Origin: Hermetia illucens
Lineage: Eukaryota > Arthropoda > Insecta > Diptera > Stratiomyidae
DNA: 64,000 nucleotides
NCBI RefSeq assembly: GCF_905115235.1
Contig: NC_051852.1
Location: 139,982,027 to 140,046,026 of the forward strand
Reading direction: 5' to 3'
Below the pieces are notes generated by a model that was not told the DNA's origin, searched no databases, and saw only the letters and a list, made by a program, of their open reading frames with translations. The translations under genes were made by a program, and so were the position numbers. The number at the start of each line of letters is the position of its first letter. The stretch's first letter is position 1. Of this stretch, positions 1 to 11,042 are shown piece after piece.

Positions 1-54
1 AGTACCTAACAATCTACGAGACCCTAAAACCACCGCCTTTTTTATATCGCCCTA

Positions 55-460
55 TCTGCCTTTCAGGCACTATGGAGAAGATTATGTAGAAAGTGGTATG
101 CAACAGACTACTTACAATGAGCTAGCAGGTCGATCGGATTGACAGTATGGGTTTCGACGAGCCCATTTTAGGGTCGACGCGATACCAATGGTCTTGGATC
201 TGGCTCGGAAAGCGTTGGCTTTTGGTAAGCGCTGTGTGTTGCATTCGACAAGCCTTGCAGGGTTAGAAAGCTGTGACCCCCAAGTTCAATATCGACCGCT
301 TTTATGATCCAGCTGTCGCTGGACAGTGATAAAGCTATCTTGCTGATCGAGCGGCAGAGTAACCTGCCTGAGAATATCGATGAGCATTGGCCCGCCATCA
401 AAAATGCTCTCGGATGTTACGCGAGTCATCGACTACTTCCTAAAGGGGCTTCATAAGGTC
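55..460 (+). mobile_element. Decayed R1-like LINE, reverse-transcriptase piece (5' part)
   Basis: Broken plus-strand translation resembles the fingers and palm of an R1-clade reverse transcriptase: a CNRLL stretch near 95, a YGF segment near 148, MVLDLA near 190, and RVIDDYF near 427. Several stops and frame changes show that it is dead. The same type of protein resumes near 5086 with a GS-x5-LLWN-x-MY stretch, so this piece and 5086-5830 are probably one old R1 insertion split by a second LINE. The clade is inferred from memory of R1 proteins. Confidence 0.55.
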
Positions 461-661
461 TGGCTAACTGTGAAAAGAAGGGATTGAAAGTTTTATTGCC
501 CGCAGCGAGTGATGACGGGCATGGCGCGCTCAAAATCTGATACCGAAGTCTCGAGAGGTTCATCGTAGCGTGCGCCATGAGAAAAGAAAATTTGTTATTG
601 CGCTGGCCAGGAAAGCGGAAGATATTTGATGATTGATTTCAGAAGTGTATACCACATCACG
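461..661 (+). mobile_element. Decayed LINE, linker between endonuclease and RT (left half)
   Basis: The plus-strand frame close to 580-660 reads EKRKFVIALARKAEDI with stops, then LISEVYHIT. Directly across the inserted RTE copy the same frame continues as KKLACGR at about 4010. The TSD of the RTE copy (ATACCACATCACG) lies inside the VYHIT codons, which shows that 461-661 and 3997-5085 were contiguous before that insertion. The element is an old non-LTR retrotransposon with many stops. Its left edge near 461 is uncertain. Confidence 0.55.
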
Positions 662-3600
662 GTGGTCAAAGGGTAGTATAGGTCCCGGGGCGAAACGTGG
701 ATTGGTACCCACGATGGAGCATAAAACCTGGGAAATGCCTGCTGAACCAACACCAACAGCTCTACTACCAAACCCTATCTCCACCTCCACGTGGTGACCG
801 CTGGGAGCTCTTTCTTGACGAAAAGCTGCAGACGGAGAAGGATGAAGGCGAGTCTCCCGCGCCTAAAAACGGGACAAATTGTACCAACTGGTCCTCCAGG
901 TTGGGGGTTGGGTAGGGCTGACAACCCTACACGGAAAACAACCGTTACGAAGCCACAACAGGAGCCTCGGATAGGACGGATATTAAAACGACGGACCCGG
1001 CAACGACAAAGGAACAACGATTTGCGCATTTTCTCATGGAACGTGCGCTCCCTGTACAGATATGAAGCTGATAAGCAGCTAGCCGATACCCTGTCCCAAT
1101 ATAGGGCTGATGTAACAGCGTTGCAAGAGATGCGATGGACAGGGACCGGTTTCCTGGAGAAGAGCCACTACACCATATATTATAGCGGCCATCCAGTAAA
1201 CCATGTGCTCGGAGTAGGTTTCTTAGTCAGCCAAAAAATGAAACCTGCTGTTATCGGCTTTGAAAGTATAAGCGAACGGCTATGCACTCTGCGCTTGCGA
1301 GGCAAATTTAGAAATATAAGCCTCATAAACGTTCACGCCCCTACAGAGGAGACTGCAGAGTCGGAGAAGGATACCTTCTACGAGGCAGTAGAAAGAACCC
1401 TCGAAGCCTGTCCCAGATATGATATCAAAATCATACTTGGGGATTTTAACAGCCAAGTAGGGAAGGAGCCCGTATTCAGGCGATACGTTGGCTCCCATAG
1501 CTTACACGAAAAAACAAATGATAACGGACTGCGGACTATTCAATTAGCAGGGTCACACGAAATGGTTGTTGGAAGTACCTGGTTTGCGCGGAAAGCGGTC
1601 CACAAACATACGTGGGCCTCTCCAGACGGGACCACTTTCAACCAAATTGACCACGTGTTGATCGAACGCCGCCACCTCTCAGCTTTGATGAATGTCAGAA
1701 CATATAGGGGGGCCAATATAGACTCGGATCACTATCTCGTTGGCATGGTGCTCCGAGCTCGAATAACAATACCACCTAGAATCCCCTCTGACAATCAGGT
1801 GAGAGTGAACACTGAAGCCATCCACAACACAACCCTCCGCGACACCTATAAGAGGGAAATGGATGCCGCAATAACCGCAGTCAACAGAGGACCTGGAGAT
1901 GAAGTATCAACTAATGATCTTCACAACCACCTGAAGAACGTTATCATGGATACGGCCACAAATATACTTGGCCCCAGCCGCAAAAGGAGTCGGAACGGCT
2001 GGTTTGACGATGAATGTAAGCTAGCAACGGAACGGAAGAATGCCGCATACCGAGTAATGTTGCATTCTCAAAGAACGCGGGCACGCGCAGAGACTTATCA
2101 CGAACTCCGTCGAGCGGAGAAGCGACTTCACAGACGGAAAAAGGAAGCCTGGGAGAACCAACAAGTCTGTGAACTAGAAAAGTACAGGGAGCAACCGCAC
2201 CAGGCGCGGAAGTTTTACCAACAAGTCAGCAGGATGAAGCCTTATACACCTCGATGCTCATCCTGCCGAGACAAAGAGGGAAATCTGATTTCCGACAGAA
2301 TGGGCATATTAGAGCGATGGGTTGAGTACTTTGATGAGCTACTGAACAACCAGAACATCGGCGAGTTGGAGGTCCCGCCAACTGAAGACGACGGACAAAT
2401 ACTGCCACCACCAAGTTTAGGAGAAACAGTCCGTGCAATTCATCGGCTAAAAAATCATAAGTCGCCAGGAGCCGATGGAATTACAGCCGAATTGGTTAAA
2501 TATGGAGGCGACCAGTTACACCAAGTGGTTCATCAACTTGTGCTCAAGGTATGGGACAGCGAATCAATGCCTGACGATTGGCAGCGAGGCATAATCTGTC
2601 TCATACATAAAAAGGGAGATATCACACAGTGCAGCAATTATAGAGGTATCACGTTGCTGAGTACCATCTATAAGATATTCTCCACTATCTTGCTAGGCCG
2701 GATAGCCCCATACGCCCAGAACATCATTGGCCCATACCAAAGAGGCTTCACTCCAGGCAAATCAGCAACAGATCAGATTTTCTCTCTGCGGCAGGCGATG
2801 GAAAAACTGTTGGAATATGGACAACAGTTGCACCATCTGTTCATCGACTTTAAAGCCGCCTATGATAGCATAGCCAGGGTAAAACTGTACACGGCCATGA
2901 GGGAATTCGGTATCCCGACGAAATTAATAAGACTGACTAGGCTGACCCTGACCAATGTGCGAGGCCAGATAAAAGCAGCAGGATCACTCTCAAGACCATT
3001 CGACATCAACAACGGTCTACGACAAGGGGATGCGCTATCATGCGTCCTCTTTAACCTGGCCCTCGAGAAGGTGATCCGGGATGCTGAGGTGAATGCAAGA
3101 GGTACGATCCTCTTCAAGTCCACCCAACTACTGGCCTATGCTGACGATATCGACATCATGGGAAGAACCACTCGAGACGTTCAAACTGCCTTCATCCAGA
3201 TCGAGCAGGCGGCGCGAGATCTTGGGCTGCACATCAATGAAGGCAAGACAAAATACATGGTGGCAACGTCAGCACCGAAGACGAATCAACCAACAACATC
3301 AAACCGCACTGGTCAAACACAAACACGAACAAGAATAAGGATAGGGGAATACAACTTTGAGACCGTTGACAATTTCTCCTATCTAGGGTCGAAAATCACA
3401 ACCGATAACAACTACGATGATGAAATCCGCGCACGGTTGTTGTCAGCCAACAGAGCCTACTTCAGCTTACAAAGACTGTTCCGCTCGAAACGTCTCACCA
3501 TAGGGTCAAAGCTCTTACTGTACAAGACTATGATCTTGCCAGTCCTCATGTATTCCTCGGAAACTTGGGTTCTTAGCAAGAAAAATTGCGAACTCTTGGC

Positions 3601-3996
3601 CGCGTTCGAGAGAAGAATCCTCCGAAGAATTTTTGGCCCCCTACATGAGGATGGACGATTCCGTAGCCTACACAATGACGAAATCTATGAGCGATACCAT
3701 GACCGTCCGGTTGTGGATAAAATCCGGCTCAATAGGTTACGGTGGGCGGGTCACTTAATCCGTATGGATGAAGATGATCCCACCCGGAAAGTCTATAAGG
3801 GCAATATCTATGGTAGGAAAAGAAGACGAGGCAGACCCTGCCTAAGATGGAGCGATGGCGTGGGCCAGGACGCCAGACAGCTTTTAGGGATATCGAATTG
3901 GTGGACCTCGGCGCAAAACCGGGATGTCTGGAGTTCCTTATTAAGGCAGGCCTAGACCGGATACCGGTTGTTGCGCCGTTGATGATGATGATGATG
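662..3996 (+). mobile_element. RTE-like LINE, copy 1: full length, intact ORF
   Basis: This 3335-bp element is bounded by a perfect 13-bp direct repeat, ATACCACATCACG, at 649-661 and 3997-4009, the expected target-site duplication. Its 5' end has the GGTCAAAGGG start shared with copy 8 (63472). Its 3' end is a short TGA/GAT trinucleotide run, as is usual in the RTE clade. It carries one long ORF with an AP-endonuclease and a reverse transcriptase. The 3' UTR is only about 40 bp. An uninterrupted ORF with a perfect TSD implies a recent insertion. Other copies lie at 11043, 35913, 40762, 45615, 53400, 54250 and 60475. The clade call rests on domain order, size and 3' tail and was not tested by a tree. 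Confidence 0.9.
842..3955 (+). CDS. RTE-like endonuclease/reverse transcriptase, 1037 aa, intact
   Basis: This protein drives target-primed reverse transcription of the LINE: the N-terminal AP-like endonuclease nicks DNA and the RT copies the RNA at the nick. Endonuclease landmarks run in order: SWNVRSL (~residue 65), LQEMRW, GVGFLVS, LGDFNSQVG, NQIDHVLI and SDHYLVG. The RT shows FIDFKAAYD (motif A, ~667), LRQGDALSC (motif B) and YADD (motif C, 766-769). A basic GRKRRRGRP stretch and WSSLLRQA close the protein. There is no RNase H and no CCHC knuckle, as expected for RTE. I chose the first in-frame ATG (842). The frame is open upstream to 746 without another ATG, so a non-ATG or internal start is possible. 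No stop or frameshift lies between 842 and the TAG at 3953. The related copy at 46729-47556 starts its first ATG frame at the endonuclease itself. Confidence 0.9.
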   Translation: MKASLPRLKTGQIVPTGPPGWGLGRADNPTRKTTVTKPQQEPRIGRILKRRTRQRQRNNDLRIFSWNVRSLYRYEADKQLADTLSQYRADVTALQEMRWTGTGFLEKSHYTIYYSGHPVNHVLGVGFLVSQKMKPAVIGFESISERLCTLRLRGKFRNISLINVHAPTEETAESEKDTFYEAVERTLEACPRYDIKIILGDFNSQVGKEPVFRRYVGSHSLHEKTNDNGLRTIQLAGSHEMVVGSTWFARKAVHKHTWASPDGTTFNQIDHVLIERRHLSALMNVRTYRGANIDSDHYLVGMVLRARITIPPRIPSDNQVRVNTEAIHNTTLRDTYKREMDAAITAVNRGPGDEVSTNDLHNHLKNVIMDTATNILGPSRKRSRNGWFDDECKLATERKNAAYRVMLHSQRTRARAETYHELRRAEKRLHRRKKEAWENQQVCELEKYREQPHQARKFYQQVSRMKPYTPRCSSCRDKEGNLISDRMGILERWVEYFDELLNNQNIGELEVPPTEDDGQILPPPSLGETVRAIHRLKNHKSPGADGITAELVKYGGDQLHQVVHQLVLKVWDSESMPDDWQRGIICLIHKKGDITQCSNYRGITLLSTIYKIFSTILLGRIAPYAQNIIGPYQRGFTPGKSATDQIFSLRQAMEKLLEYGQQLHHLFIDFKAAYDSIARVKLYTAMREFGIPTKLIRLTRLTLTNVRGQIKAAGSLSRPFDINNGLRQGDALSCVLFNLALEKVIRDAEVNARGTILFKSTQLLAYADDIDIMGRTTRDVQTAFIQIEQAARDLGLHINEGKTKYMVATSAPKTNQPTTSNRTGQTQTRTRIRIGEYNFETVDNFSYLGSKITTDNNYDDEIRARLLSANRAYFSLQRLFRSKRLTIGSKLLLYKTMILPVLMYSSETWVLSKKNCELLAAFERRILRRIFGPLHEDGRFRSLHNDEIYERYHDRPVVDKIRLNRLRWAGHLIRMDEDDPTRKVYKGNIYGRKRRRGRPCLRWSDGVGQDARQLLGISNWWTSAQNRDVWSSLLRQA

Positions 3997-5085
3997 ATAC
4001 CACATCACGAAAAAACTTGCTTGTGGTCGCAAATCTTTTGGTGGTCGACGTGAAGAACGTTAATCGTCGACCTCTCATCCACGATGACGAGCACCTGAAG
4101 AGATGGAAACACGGTTATAAACCGATGCATTTTCGCCTATTGTCGATGAAATGGCTAGTCATCGTAACATGCGAATATGGACTGGATCCTAGGAAAAAAA
4201 AATCATCTCGGGAATCAATGCATTCAAACGGAGTAAAGCCGCTGGCTTCGATGGCCTCCCCGTAGAGTTATTTATTGCTGCACCTAAGGTTTTTGCAAAT
4301 CGGATACTTCCTTTTATATAGAAATCCGAGGCCTTTCCCAGGAAGTGGAAGAAGGAGATAATCGACAAGCTTGCAAAGAAGGGCATCCGTTTTGAGTGTG
4401 ACAATTGGAAGAGTATCTAAGTGCTTTCTGCAATTCTAAAGATAATAGCTAAAATAATCTTGGAATTCATCAAACAACATCGCGAAAGATTGACCGACAG
4501 AGAGTAGGCTAGTTTCTGCTTTGGATCGTTGACCACATCAACACCCTACGGATCATTTTGAACAGTGCACGGAGTTTAGATCTTTGCTACACTTGCTCTT
4601 CATCAATTTCAAGAAGGCTTTCGATAACGCGGGCAGGGAGTGTATCTGGCGTGCCCTACGCAAGAAAGGCATTCCAGAAAAACTTGTAGCTATTATCAGA
4701 GTGATGGCGCAAAATGTTAGGCGCTGCACCAAGGTAAAATCTTAGAGGAATTTGATGTCTAACGCGAATTCTGCCAGGGTTACATCATGTCATCGATATG
4801 ATTTCTTTTTGCTATTGGTGATCGGGGGAATTCCTTATATCCCTCGACTGCGTTTATGGCATCTGTTTGCTCTCTTACCGAGTCATGGACCTTGGCAAAA
4901 TGATTCCGGAAAAAGGGGGCAAGTAAAGTTGGACTGAAGATAAAGACTAATAACTAACGGGTCACCGCCCCCTCCTTATCGGCATTAATGGGTCAGAATA
5001 TCGAAGGCGTCGAAAAATTTGTATATTTGTGTTTTTGGCTGGTGGCACCGAACTGAATGCCACTCAACGCATTAACAGCGGCGAA
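3997..5085 (+). mobile_element. Decayed LINE, RT domain (right half, host of RTE copy 1)
   Basis: This continues the linker seen at 461-661. Plus-strand frames give KKLACGRKSFGG, then AAGFDGLPVE (~4235), KWKKEII, LHLLFINFKKAF (motif A, broken, ~4595) and EGVEKFVYL (~5010). Many stops and frameshifts mark an old copy. The sequence breaks off near 5085, where R1-like sequence resumes. The C-terminal part of the RT is missing, so a deletion followed or accompanied the nesting. The same family occurs on the minus strand at 44250-45240 (QAGFRS, LLFIDFEKAFDSVNRE). Confidence 0.6.
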
Positions 5086-5830
5086 GGTTCCATATTAACG
5101 CTCCTGCTGTGGAACATAATGTATAATTGAGGATGCAGCGTCGGTTGGTTTTCGATCTGCCGACGGTTGTAGTTGCAAAGTACGCCGAATACATGGCATT
5201 TTATGAAAGTGATTTTTTTCATGCTATCAAATCTTGGTTACGAATGGTTAAACTAGACCTGGGAAACCTGCCTACTACCTAAGGGTGATGATCGATGCCA
5301 TATTGAACTTGAAAGGGAACTTGGACCATGTGTAAGAAAAAGCAGCAAAGGCTAGTTCATCTCTAGCAAGGATGATGTCCAATACTAGAGGTGTACTTAA
5401 CGCAGCGGTAGTGAAATCCATCCTTGTATACGTCACGGAGAAATGGATTACCATTTGACACAATTCCTTATGATACACTGTGGTTATAGGGAGTATTTGT
5501 GTCCCTTCGGAGCATGAAGGACGTAGAATTAGATTGTGCTGATATAGGCTAGAGTACTACGCCCATTTTTGTGAATGGTTCAAGCAGAATTAGGCGCGTG
5601 GCTCGTCTGTCCCACTCAAAAGCCCGCATGTTAGAATCAATCGATATAATTTTCGGGCCATTTCTTTCCTCATTCAAAACTAGACCGCTTAGCATCTACT
5701 CATATGCGGTAAGTGTAGCGCTAGGATAATTTTAGGAACTGTATATGTGGATTCCTTTCGTAACTATTGTACATCGAAGGTGGGCTTAGGTCCTCGGGAG
5801 GAGAAAGGGGGGATTCCTTCGAGGTCAGAG
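5086..5830 (+). mobile_element. Decayed R1-like LINE, RT C-terminal half and tail
   Basis: Broken plus frames read GSILTLLLWNIMYN, VVVAKYAEYM, IKSWL, then NLKGNLDHV, EKAAKASSSLARMMSNTRG and AAVVKSILVY. This is the order seen in R1-clade RT C-terminal regions. There are several stops. It is likely the remainder of the R1 piece at 55-460. The right edge is set where the protein-like signal ends. Confidence 0.5.
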
Positions 5831-6606
5831 TTACCTCGGGGGTCCGGAATGGAGAAATTTTAATAAAATTGAATTATTGTAATTATGCAATTTCAGTGAG
5901 GAGGCGCGAATAATTTTCTCTTGGACTTGATATTCCTGCATACGACCCTCAAGGTACAACCCAACGCCATGACTGAATGCGTAAAGTCCGAAAAAACAGC
6001 GTAAAAGATTCTAATTTTTGAGACCATTATCGGGAGCTATCTAGTGAGTGATAAAGGATCAAGGGCAGCAGAGGATTCATTGGAGAAAATCATAAGATGG
6101 TTCTTGAGAAGAAGGACATTCGTCGTTTCCAAAACCAAAAATATATCTACGAAATGTGTGGGTCTTTTGTGGAGTACAGGACATTTAATTTTCGTTGACC
6201 GACTTTCAGTTTCATTTTCATCATAACCAAACCGAATTCTTACCCGGGGCAACGAGATCGAAAAACTGACGCTCAACCAACTCGGAGTGATGCAAGCGGT
6301 TTGAGGGTCCTGAACCATTGGTTTTTACCTTGACTAATTACAACACCCCCAATCTAGTATTTTTGAGCATTATGTCACGTGACAAAATCTTACCGTCAGA
6401 CCTAAATCAGAAGTATTCGGTATAGTTGGGACCGGCTTAATATTTTTTTTAAGCTGAAAAATGACTAAACTTTTAACCGCAAATTTTAAGTATCCTTTAG
6501 GCAATATTCTCCGTAGAAATTTCAAACTTTCAAGTGTTGATACAGTAAACTGCAAAAATAGACTTTCAAGGTTCGCTTTTCTAAAGATCTTTGTTTTTAG
6601 CATCAG
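5831..6606. other. Intergenic / 5' flank of the acetyltransferase gene
   Basis: No gene is recognised. The first exon of the acetyltransferase gene should lie here or further upstream. One weak candidate is the short ATG frame at 5969-5980 followed by GTAAAG, which would join in phase 0 to 6607. It codes for only four residues and is not supported otherwise. Confidence 0.3.
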
Positions 6607-7452
6607 AAATACCGCATCGCCTTGGTCCATCCGGAATCTTACGAAACAGCTCTGGCTTTTATGAAAAATCACTTTTCTGACGATCCACTCTCTGAGGCTA
6701 TGGGCGCGTCTAAGACAAAGGATTTCGCCAATTTGGTGGAATATATGTGGTTTGAAGATTTGAGAAAAGGTAAAACATTGATTTTCAATGCAGGAGTTCG
6801 AATAAACGACTAGATAGGTGTGCTATTTTGGGATATTCCTGATATATTTAATGCAAAAGAAAAAGATTTGCTGGACTTTATTACTGGCTAATCTGTCTTT
6901 GTATTCACTTTTATTTAGTTCTAATAGTTTAGAATTTCATTATCGTAATCACTCCTCATTTTTGCAGGCCTATCACTGCAGGCTCTCTCCACGGAAACGA
7001 ATAAAATGGTGGGCTTAGCAATAAACGCAGTTTCGAACGAAACTGAAAATCTCAAAAGATTCAAGGAATTCTCAGAAGTTTCTAATTCCCAGCCAACAAA
7101 GAATCTAATAAAGGCTTGGGAGGAATTAATCCACCTTTCAGTCTTGATGCCATCCGTTCAAAGGCCCGAAACTGTATTTGAATTAAGTGGAGTTGCAGTA
7201 TCTAATGATCATCGCGGTATGGGTATTGCCAAAAAGTTATTGCTCCAGTTCCTTTTTATGGCTAAGTGTCATGGATTCAAAATAGCAAAGATTGATTGTA
7301 CCAACGAATTTTCTGCCTTAGCTGCAAAATCTATAGGATTCCAGTGTATTTATGAAAAACCTTTCGAGCTTTTCAAGGGAGTGAAGAAAGTGAAGGAGCC
7401 ACATACACATGTTCGGGTGTTAGTAAAACCACTGGACGGATTTCTTTTCTGA
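6607..7452 (+). CDS. Arylalkylamine N-acetyltransferase-like (GNAT), first exon missing
   Basis: Two exons are visible: 6607-6769 and 6968-7452. The acceptor CAG ends at 6606, the donor is GTAAAA at 6770 and the acceptor TTTGCAG ends at 6967. The phase-1 join makes a Gly codon (R-K-G-L-S-L). The 215 codons begin YRIALVHPESYETALAFM, typical for the start of insect aaNAT-like enzymes (~220-240 aa), so only a short N-terminal piece is missing. GNAT landmarks are ELSGVAVS (beta-4), the acetyl-CoA loop HRGMGIAKKLL and a later FSALAAKSIGFQ segment. The family transfers acetyl from acetyl-CoA to amines such as dopamine or serotonin in the cytosol, in neurotransmitter turnover and cuticle sclerotisation. 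The exact substrate cannot be told. If the intron is retained, the frame stops at 6813. Confidence 0.8.
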
Positions 7453-7744
7453 GCCTAAATTACTATACTGTAACTAAAACTAATATTTTTTTTTTCAAAA
7501 AATTTATAAGCAGAAATCTTACGCATTTACATTTATTTAAGTATTTGTTCTTGCTGTTTCCAGGCAATCTGAATTTAGCAAATCGTCCAATCGTCCAAAA
7601 TTTTTCGAAACAAGATAACTATCTTCCCATTGTAGTTCCCAATTTTCTACCGATTTAAACCTGACTCTCTTTTTAAATGGCATGATTAGATCTTTTTTAG
7701 TGGTGAAGACCCCGGTTCGGGGTAACATAAATTTCACATAGATA
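7453..7744. other. 3' flank of the acetyltransferase gene
   Basis: AT-rich, about 290 bp. A 66-codon minus-strand frame (7737-7537) has no recognisable domain and I do not call it a gene. No clear AATAAA was seen directly after the stop. Confidence 0.4.
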
Positions 7745-10590
7745 AGTGACCGCTCCGAGAAGCGTAATTAGCGCTGTTGTCCCCATTTTTGATGATTGGA
7801 CAGATGTCACTTGGATCAGATCTTCAAAGCCAACCCGTAGTATTCACGAAGAAAAGCAGCTCTCCCACCCTGTAACTAAAGATCTGATGTCCACAGAGAA
7901 TGGTTTACCTAGTGTCCGTAGCCTGGCATTTTTATCTGGGTGATCGCAAAGGAAGTTCCTGAGGGTTTGTTCCTCTTCTCCGCAACTTCGACAATGCAAA
8001 TTGTAGAGAATGACAAGTTTGGTGGCATGCATACCGCCATAATCTTGTGCGCATTTGCGCACGCTTGGCTCAAGAGTTTTCGCGATCGGGATTTCTTATA
8101 GACGAGTCAAATACTCTTTGATATGGCGCGGCTGATAAGTCTTCGTCATCCGAGGTCCGCGGTTGCTAAGTAGTGCGAGTAGAATCTACCCATAACAGTT
8201 GCCAACGAGGGGGAGGTGGTACACCGAGGGACTGACAGGAGCAGAGCCTCGCCTGGTCAGCCGGTCCATTCCCCTCTGTTTCTATGACCGTCAGGTTCCA
8301 GTATCGCCAGTACTTCCACCTGGAATATACTGGTTAATCCTAGCAGGGCATATGACCCGACTACGATGTGTGTATCCGAGAAAAGCCTCGCATCGATTCC
8401 AGAAACACCCTTTGTTTCATCGGTAAAGGATACTGTCTCATAACGTGACAACACGCTGGCGATCCTCCACTCTGCCCTGATTGCAAACTTCTCAGTAAAA
8501 TCGCTCGTGAAATTCGGCTTGCGTATGGCATAGCCCGTCCGGAAAACATAGTTCCCTAGGTACTTTGTCTAGGATGTTACTATGCCCGTAGGGCTTCGCT
8601 ATGCAACGTCCGGACTCATGTAATCTGACAGGACTACACGTTGTAGTGTATTTAATGTCGAACTCCAGAGGGAGAATTACATTGAGAGCATCTGTTGGGT
8701 AGGACTTGAGTGTTAGTAGCCCCTGCATATGTGGTTCTTTGGAGAAATTTGATTTTATTGCACTTCTTGCTCAGCCTCCGCCACAATACAACAGAACCGT
8801 ACGTTAGGATGGGACGAACTGTGGCTACGTACATCTAGAGAACCATCCTCGGCTGAAGACTCCATTTTCTTGCAAAGGTCCTCTTGCAGGCGTAGAAGGC
8901 TACACAGACCTTCTTAATACTTAGTTCTATGTTCAGTCTTCAATTTAACTTAGAATCCAGAATCACACCCAGATACTTAACATTAGCGGAAATAATCAAT
9001 ATTTGTTCATTTAGCCGCGGGAGGTAAAGTCCGGGCACCCTTATCTTGGTGGTGAATAGCATCAGCTCTATTTTGGTTGAATTTATACTGAGTCTGCATT
9101 GGAGAGCACTGGAGAAATGATGCCACCCTGGGGCGTATCTAACTTCACAGCTCACAGTCATTAGACCGGATTATCTTAGCATGGATGCTAGGTATATAAT
9201 GCGTAAAATACCCCTTCAATCCTATTCTGGTTAGAGCTTCTTTGGTGACTTTTGTAATAACGTCGTTGAATGCTGCCTTTATATGCAGGAAGGCAGTCAA
9301 TGCATGTTGTGCTGTAGCGACCGCTCAACCGTGTTAATTACTTTATGGAGAAGGTTACAGTGAATTTGCTATTGGCGTAGACGTGCTGAGACTTAGAGAA
9401 GAGTTTCTCTCCATAATCGTGAAACTGTTTATATCTCAGCCGATTTTATCCTCGGTAATTATCGATTTGACACCCTCACACAACTGGCGCTCCATACCCT
9501 CCAAGCAAGGCTCTGACCCACAGTTCGCTTCATTGGTGAGGGAGTGCATCTGAACCAGCAGTTCCATGGCCTTACATGAAAATTCCGTCTAGGAGCATTC
9601 CGATTTTTTTTCCTTGGCAAAGGAACAGCCAGAATCTTACTGATCTCGCAGATTTTCTGGTTTCAATGTTCCAATGTTCTGACTATATTCCAGCCAGGAC
9701 CACTTACTGGCAGTCTTAATGATCGACTTCCCGGTTGAAGGCCTCCCTGGTCAACCTCTTAAGGCAGGATAGGTCTTCATTTCACCACGGTGACAATTTG
9801 TTGTATTTAGCAGGGGACGAGACTGCCTGATTTCGAATGCCTTTTTCTTTTCGGAGCAGAAAACGTTGGCTGTTCACCAAGGGTTCCTCCTCCATGATAA
9901 CTATTCATTCGCGCTTATCCTTATCCAAGCCGATCTTCGGTAACCAGTTGCGAGCGACCGGCTTTCTGGAATCTCGTCGTATTGGATGACCTTGAATTTC
10001 ACAATTTTCTAGGCGTCGTTGATCTTAGCAACATACGAACCAAGAAAGTCCCTAGAGAATTAGTTCCCAAATGCTTTGGAACTATCTTATTATCATCTGC
10101 CAGCGCCACATGTAAATGACTCCTGGCCACGTCGCTGAAAAGTTTCACAGTTTATGCCTCCTCGATCGTCATTGTTTACAGAAGTATCTTGGCGGCCGAG
10201 CCCTTGCACATTCTACTCCCCTTGTTTTCCTGTTCGACCTCATCTTAGATCGGTTGCACATGAAGGCGGTAGGGTTCGCCTTGGACTCCAGTAGATTTTT
10301 GCTTCTTCGCTGGCTTCCGGCGGCCGACATTCTCGTCAGCCCTTGTTTTTGGAGGATCTCTGACGTTGACGATTTTGGGTTCGGAGTACTGTGGCTGGTA
10401 TTCACTGTGCTCATTTCAACGAAAGTAGTATCCAACCTGGTCCGTCTGCCGCTTCGATCCTGGAGGTCAATGTTATTAGTTTGAAAACAACGGTGCTACT
10501 GTTGGCTCCGACTGTCCTGCCTTCAACGGCTACTGTATCCGGACTGGATCCTCTTCGTCCATCGTCCTTATTTGAAATAATTTAATCTCT
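7745..10590 (-). mobile_element. Decayed LINE with RNase H, RT and ORF1 remnants
   Basis: Reading the minus strand from 10590 down to 7745 gives, in order: a charged ORF1 remnant (10435-10169), traces of ORF2, NSTKIELMLFTTKIRVPGL with NVKYLGVILDSKLN (9161-8940, RT thumb), a VRPILTYGSVVLW segment (~8834), KPYGHSNIL (~8600), an RNase-H-like part (~8454-8257), and a tail zinc knuckle CRSCGEEEQTLRNFLC (~8000). This order fits I/Jockey-group LINEs with RNase H. Stops and frameshifts are frequent. The same family appears at 42640-43700 (KPYGNSNIL) and its ORF1 at 51290-53040. Confidence 0.6.
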
Positions 10591-10633
10591 AGAAACACCG
10601 CGAAATTACACTTATAAAAACCTTATTGCAACC

Positions 10634-10895
10634 GATTCACTGCCTGTCAGTCTGTCACATGCACTCGTTTCCAAAATGGTTACACCGATTCAAACGAATT
10701 TTGGTAGACATATGGAAATTAAGAAATCTGATGCATAAAGTGAGTGACATAAATTTACGTAGAGTTTAAAGGAGGACTCCCCATACGTGCAAAAGGAGAT
10801 GTAAATTTTTATAGTCTGAAAGCTCTCGATTAGTACTTTCTGGACTTGATATTAGCTTTGATGTTAACCGTAAAATGCCCGACTAAGGAGTCCAA
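10634..10895 (+). repeat. Unclassified interspersed repeat, copy A (fragment)
   Basis: It shares with copies B (15955), C (17165) and D (33590, reversed) the sequence of blocks CTGTCAGTCTGTCACATGCA, AATTTTGGTAGACATAT, GAGTTTAAAGG, CTCCCCATACGTGCAAAAGG and a TTGATATTAGCTTTGATG block. It has no coding signal. Its right part is lost before RTE copy 2. Confidence 0.65.
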
Positions 10896-11042
10896 ATGCT
10901 GCCTGTCCGAAGGACGTTGAGGAATTCAATGGACGCTGACATCTTTTTTCAAACATCTTGACTACGCTGATAATATGTGAGGAACTCTCACCGGGTCATG
11001 GTATTTGTAAGGCCAATAAATAACACTGGCGAATAGAAAAAG

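Noticed and set aside
7537-7737. 66-codon minus-strand frame as a small gene
   Set aside because: No domain, no start context and no supporting neighbours; it probably lies in the 3' flank of the acetyltransferase gene.
10116-10484. 122-codon plus-strand frame
   Set aside because: Antisense to a decayed LINE ORF1 whose relative occurs at 52368-52854.
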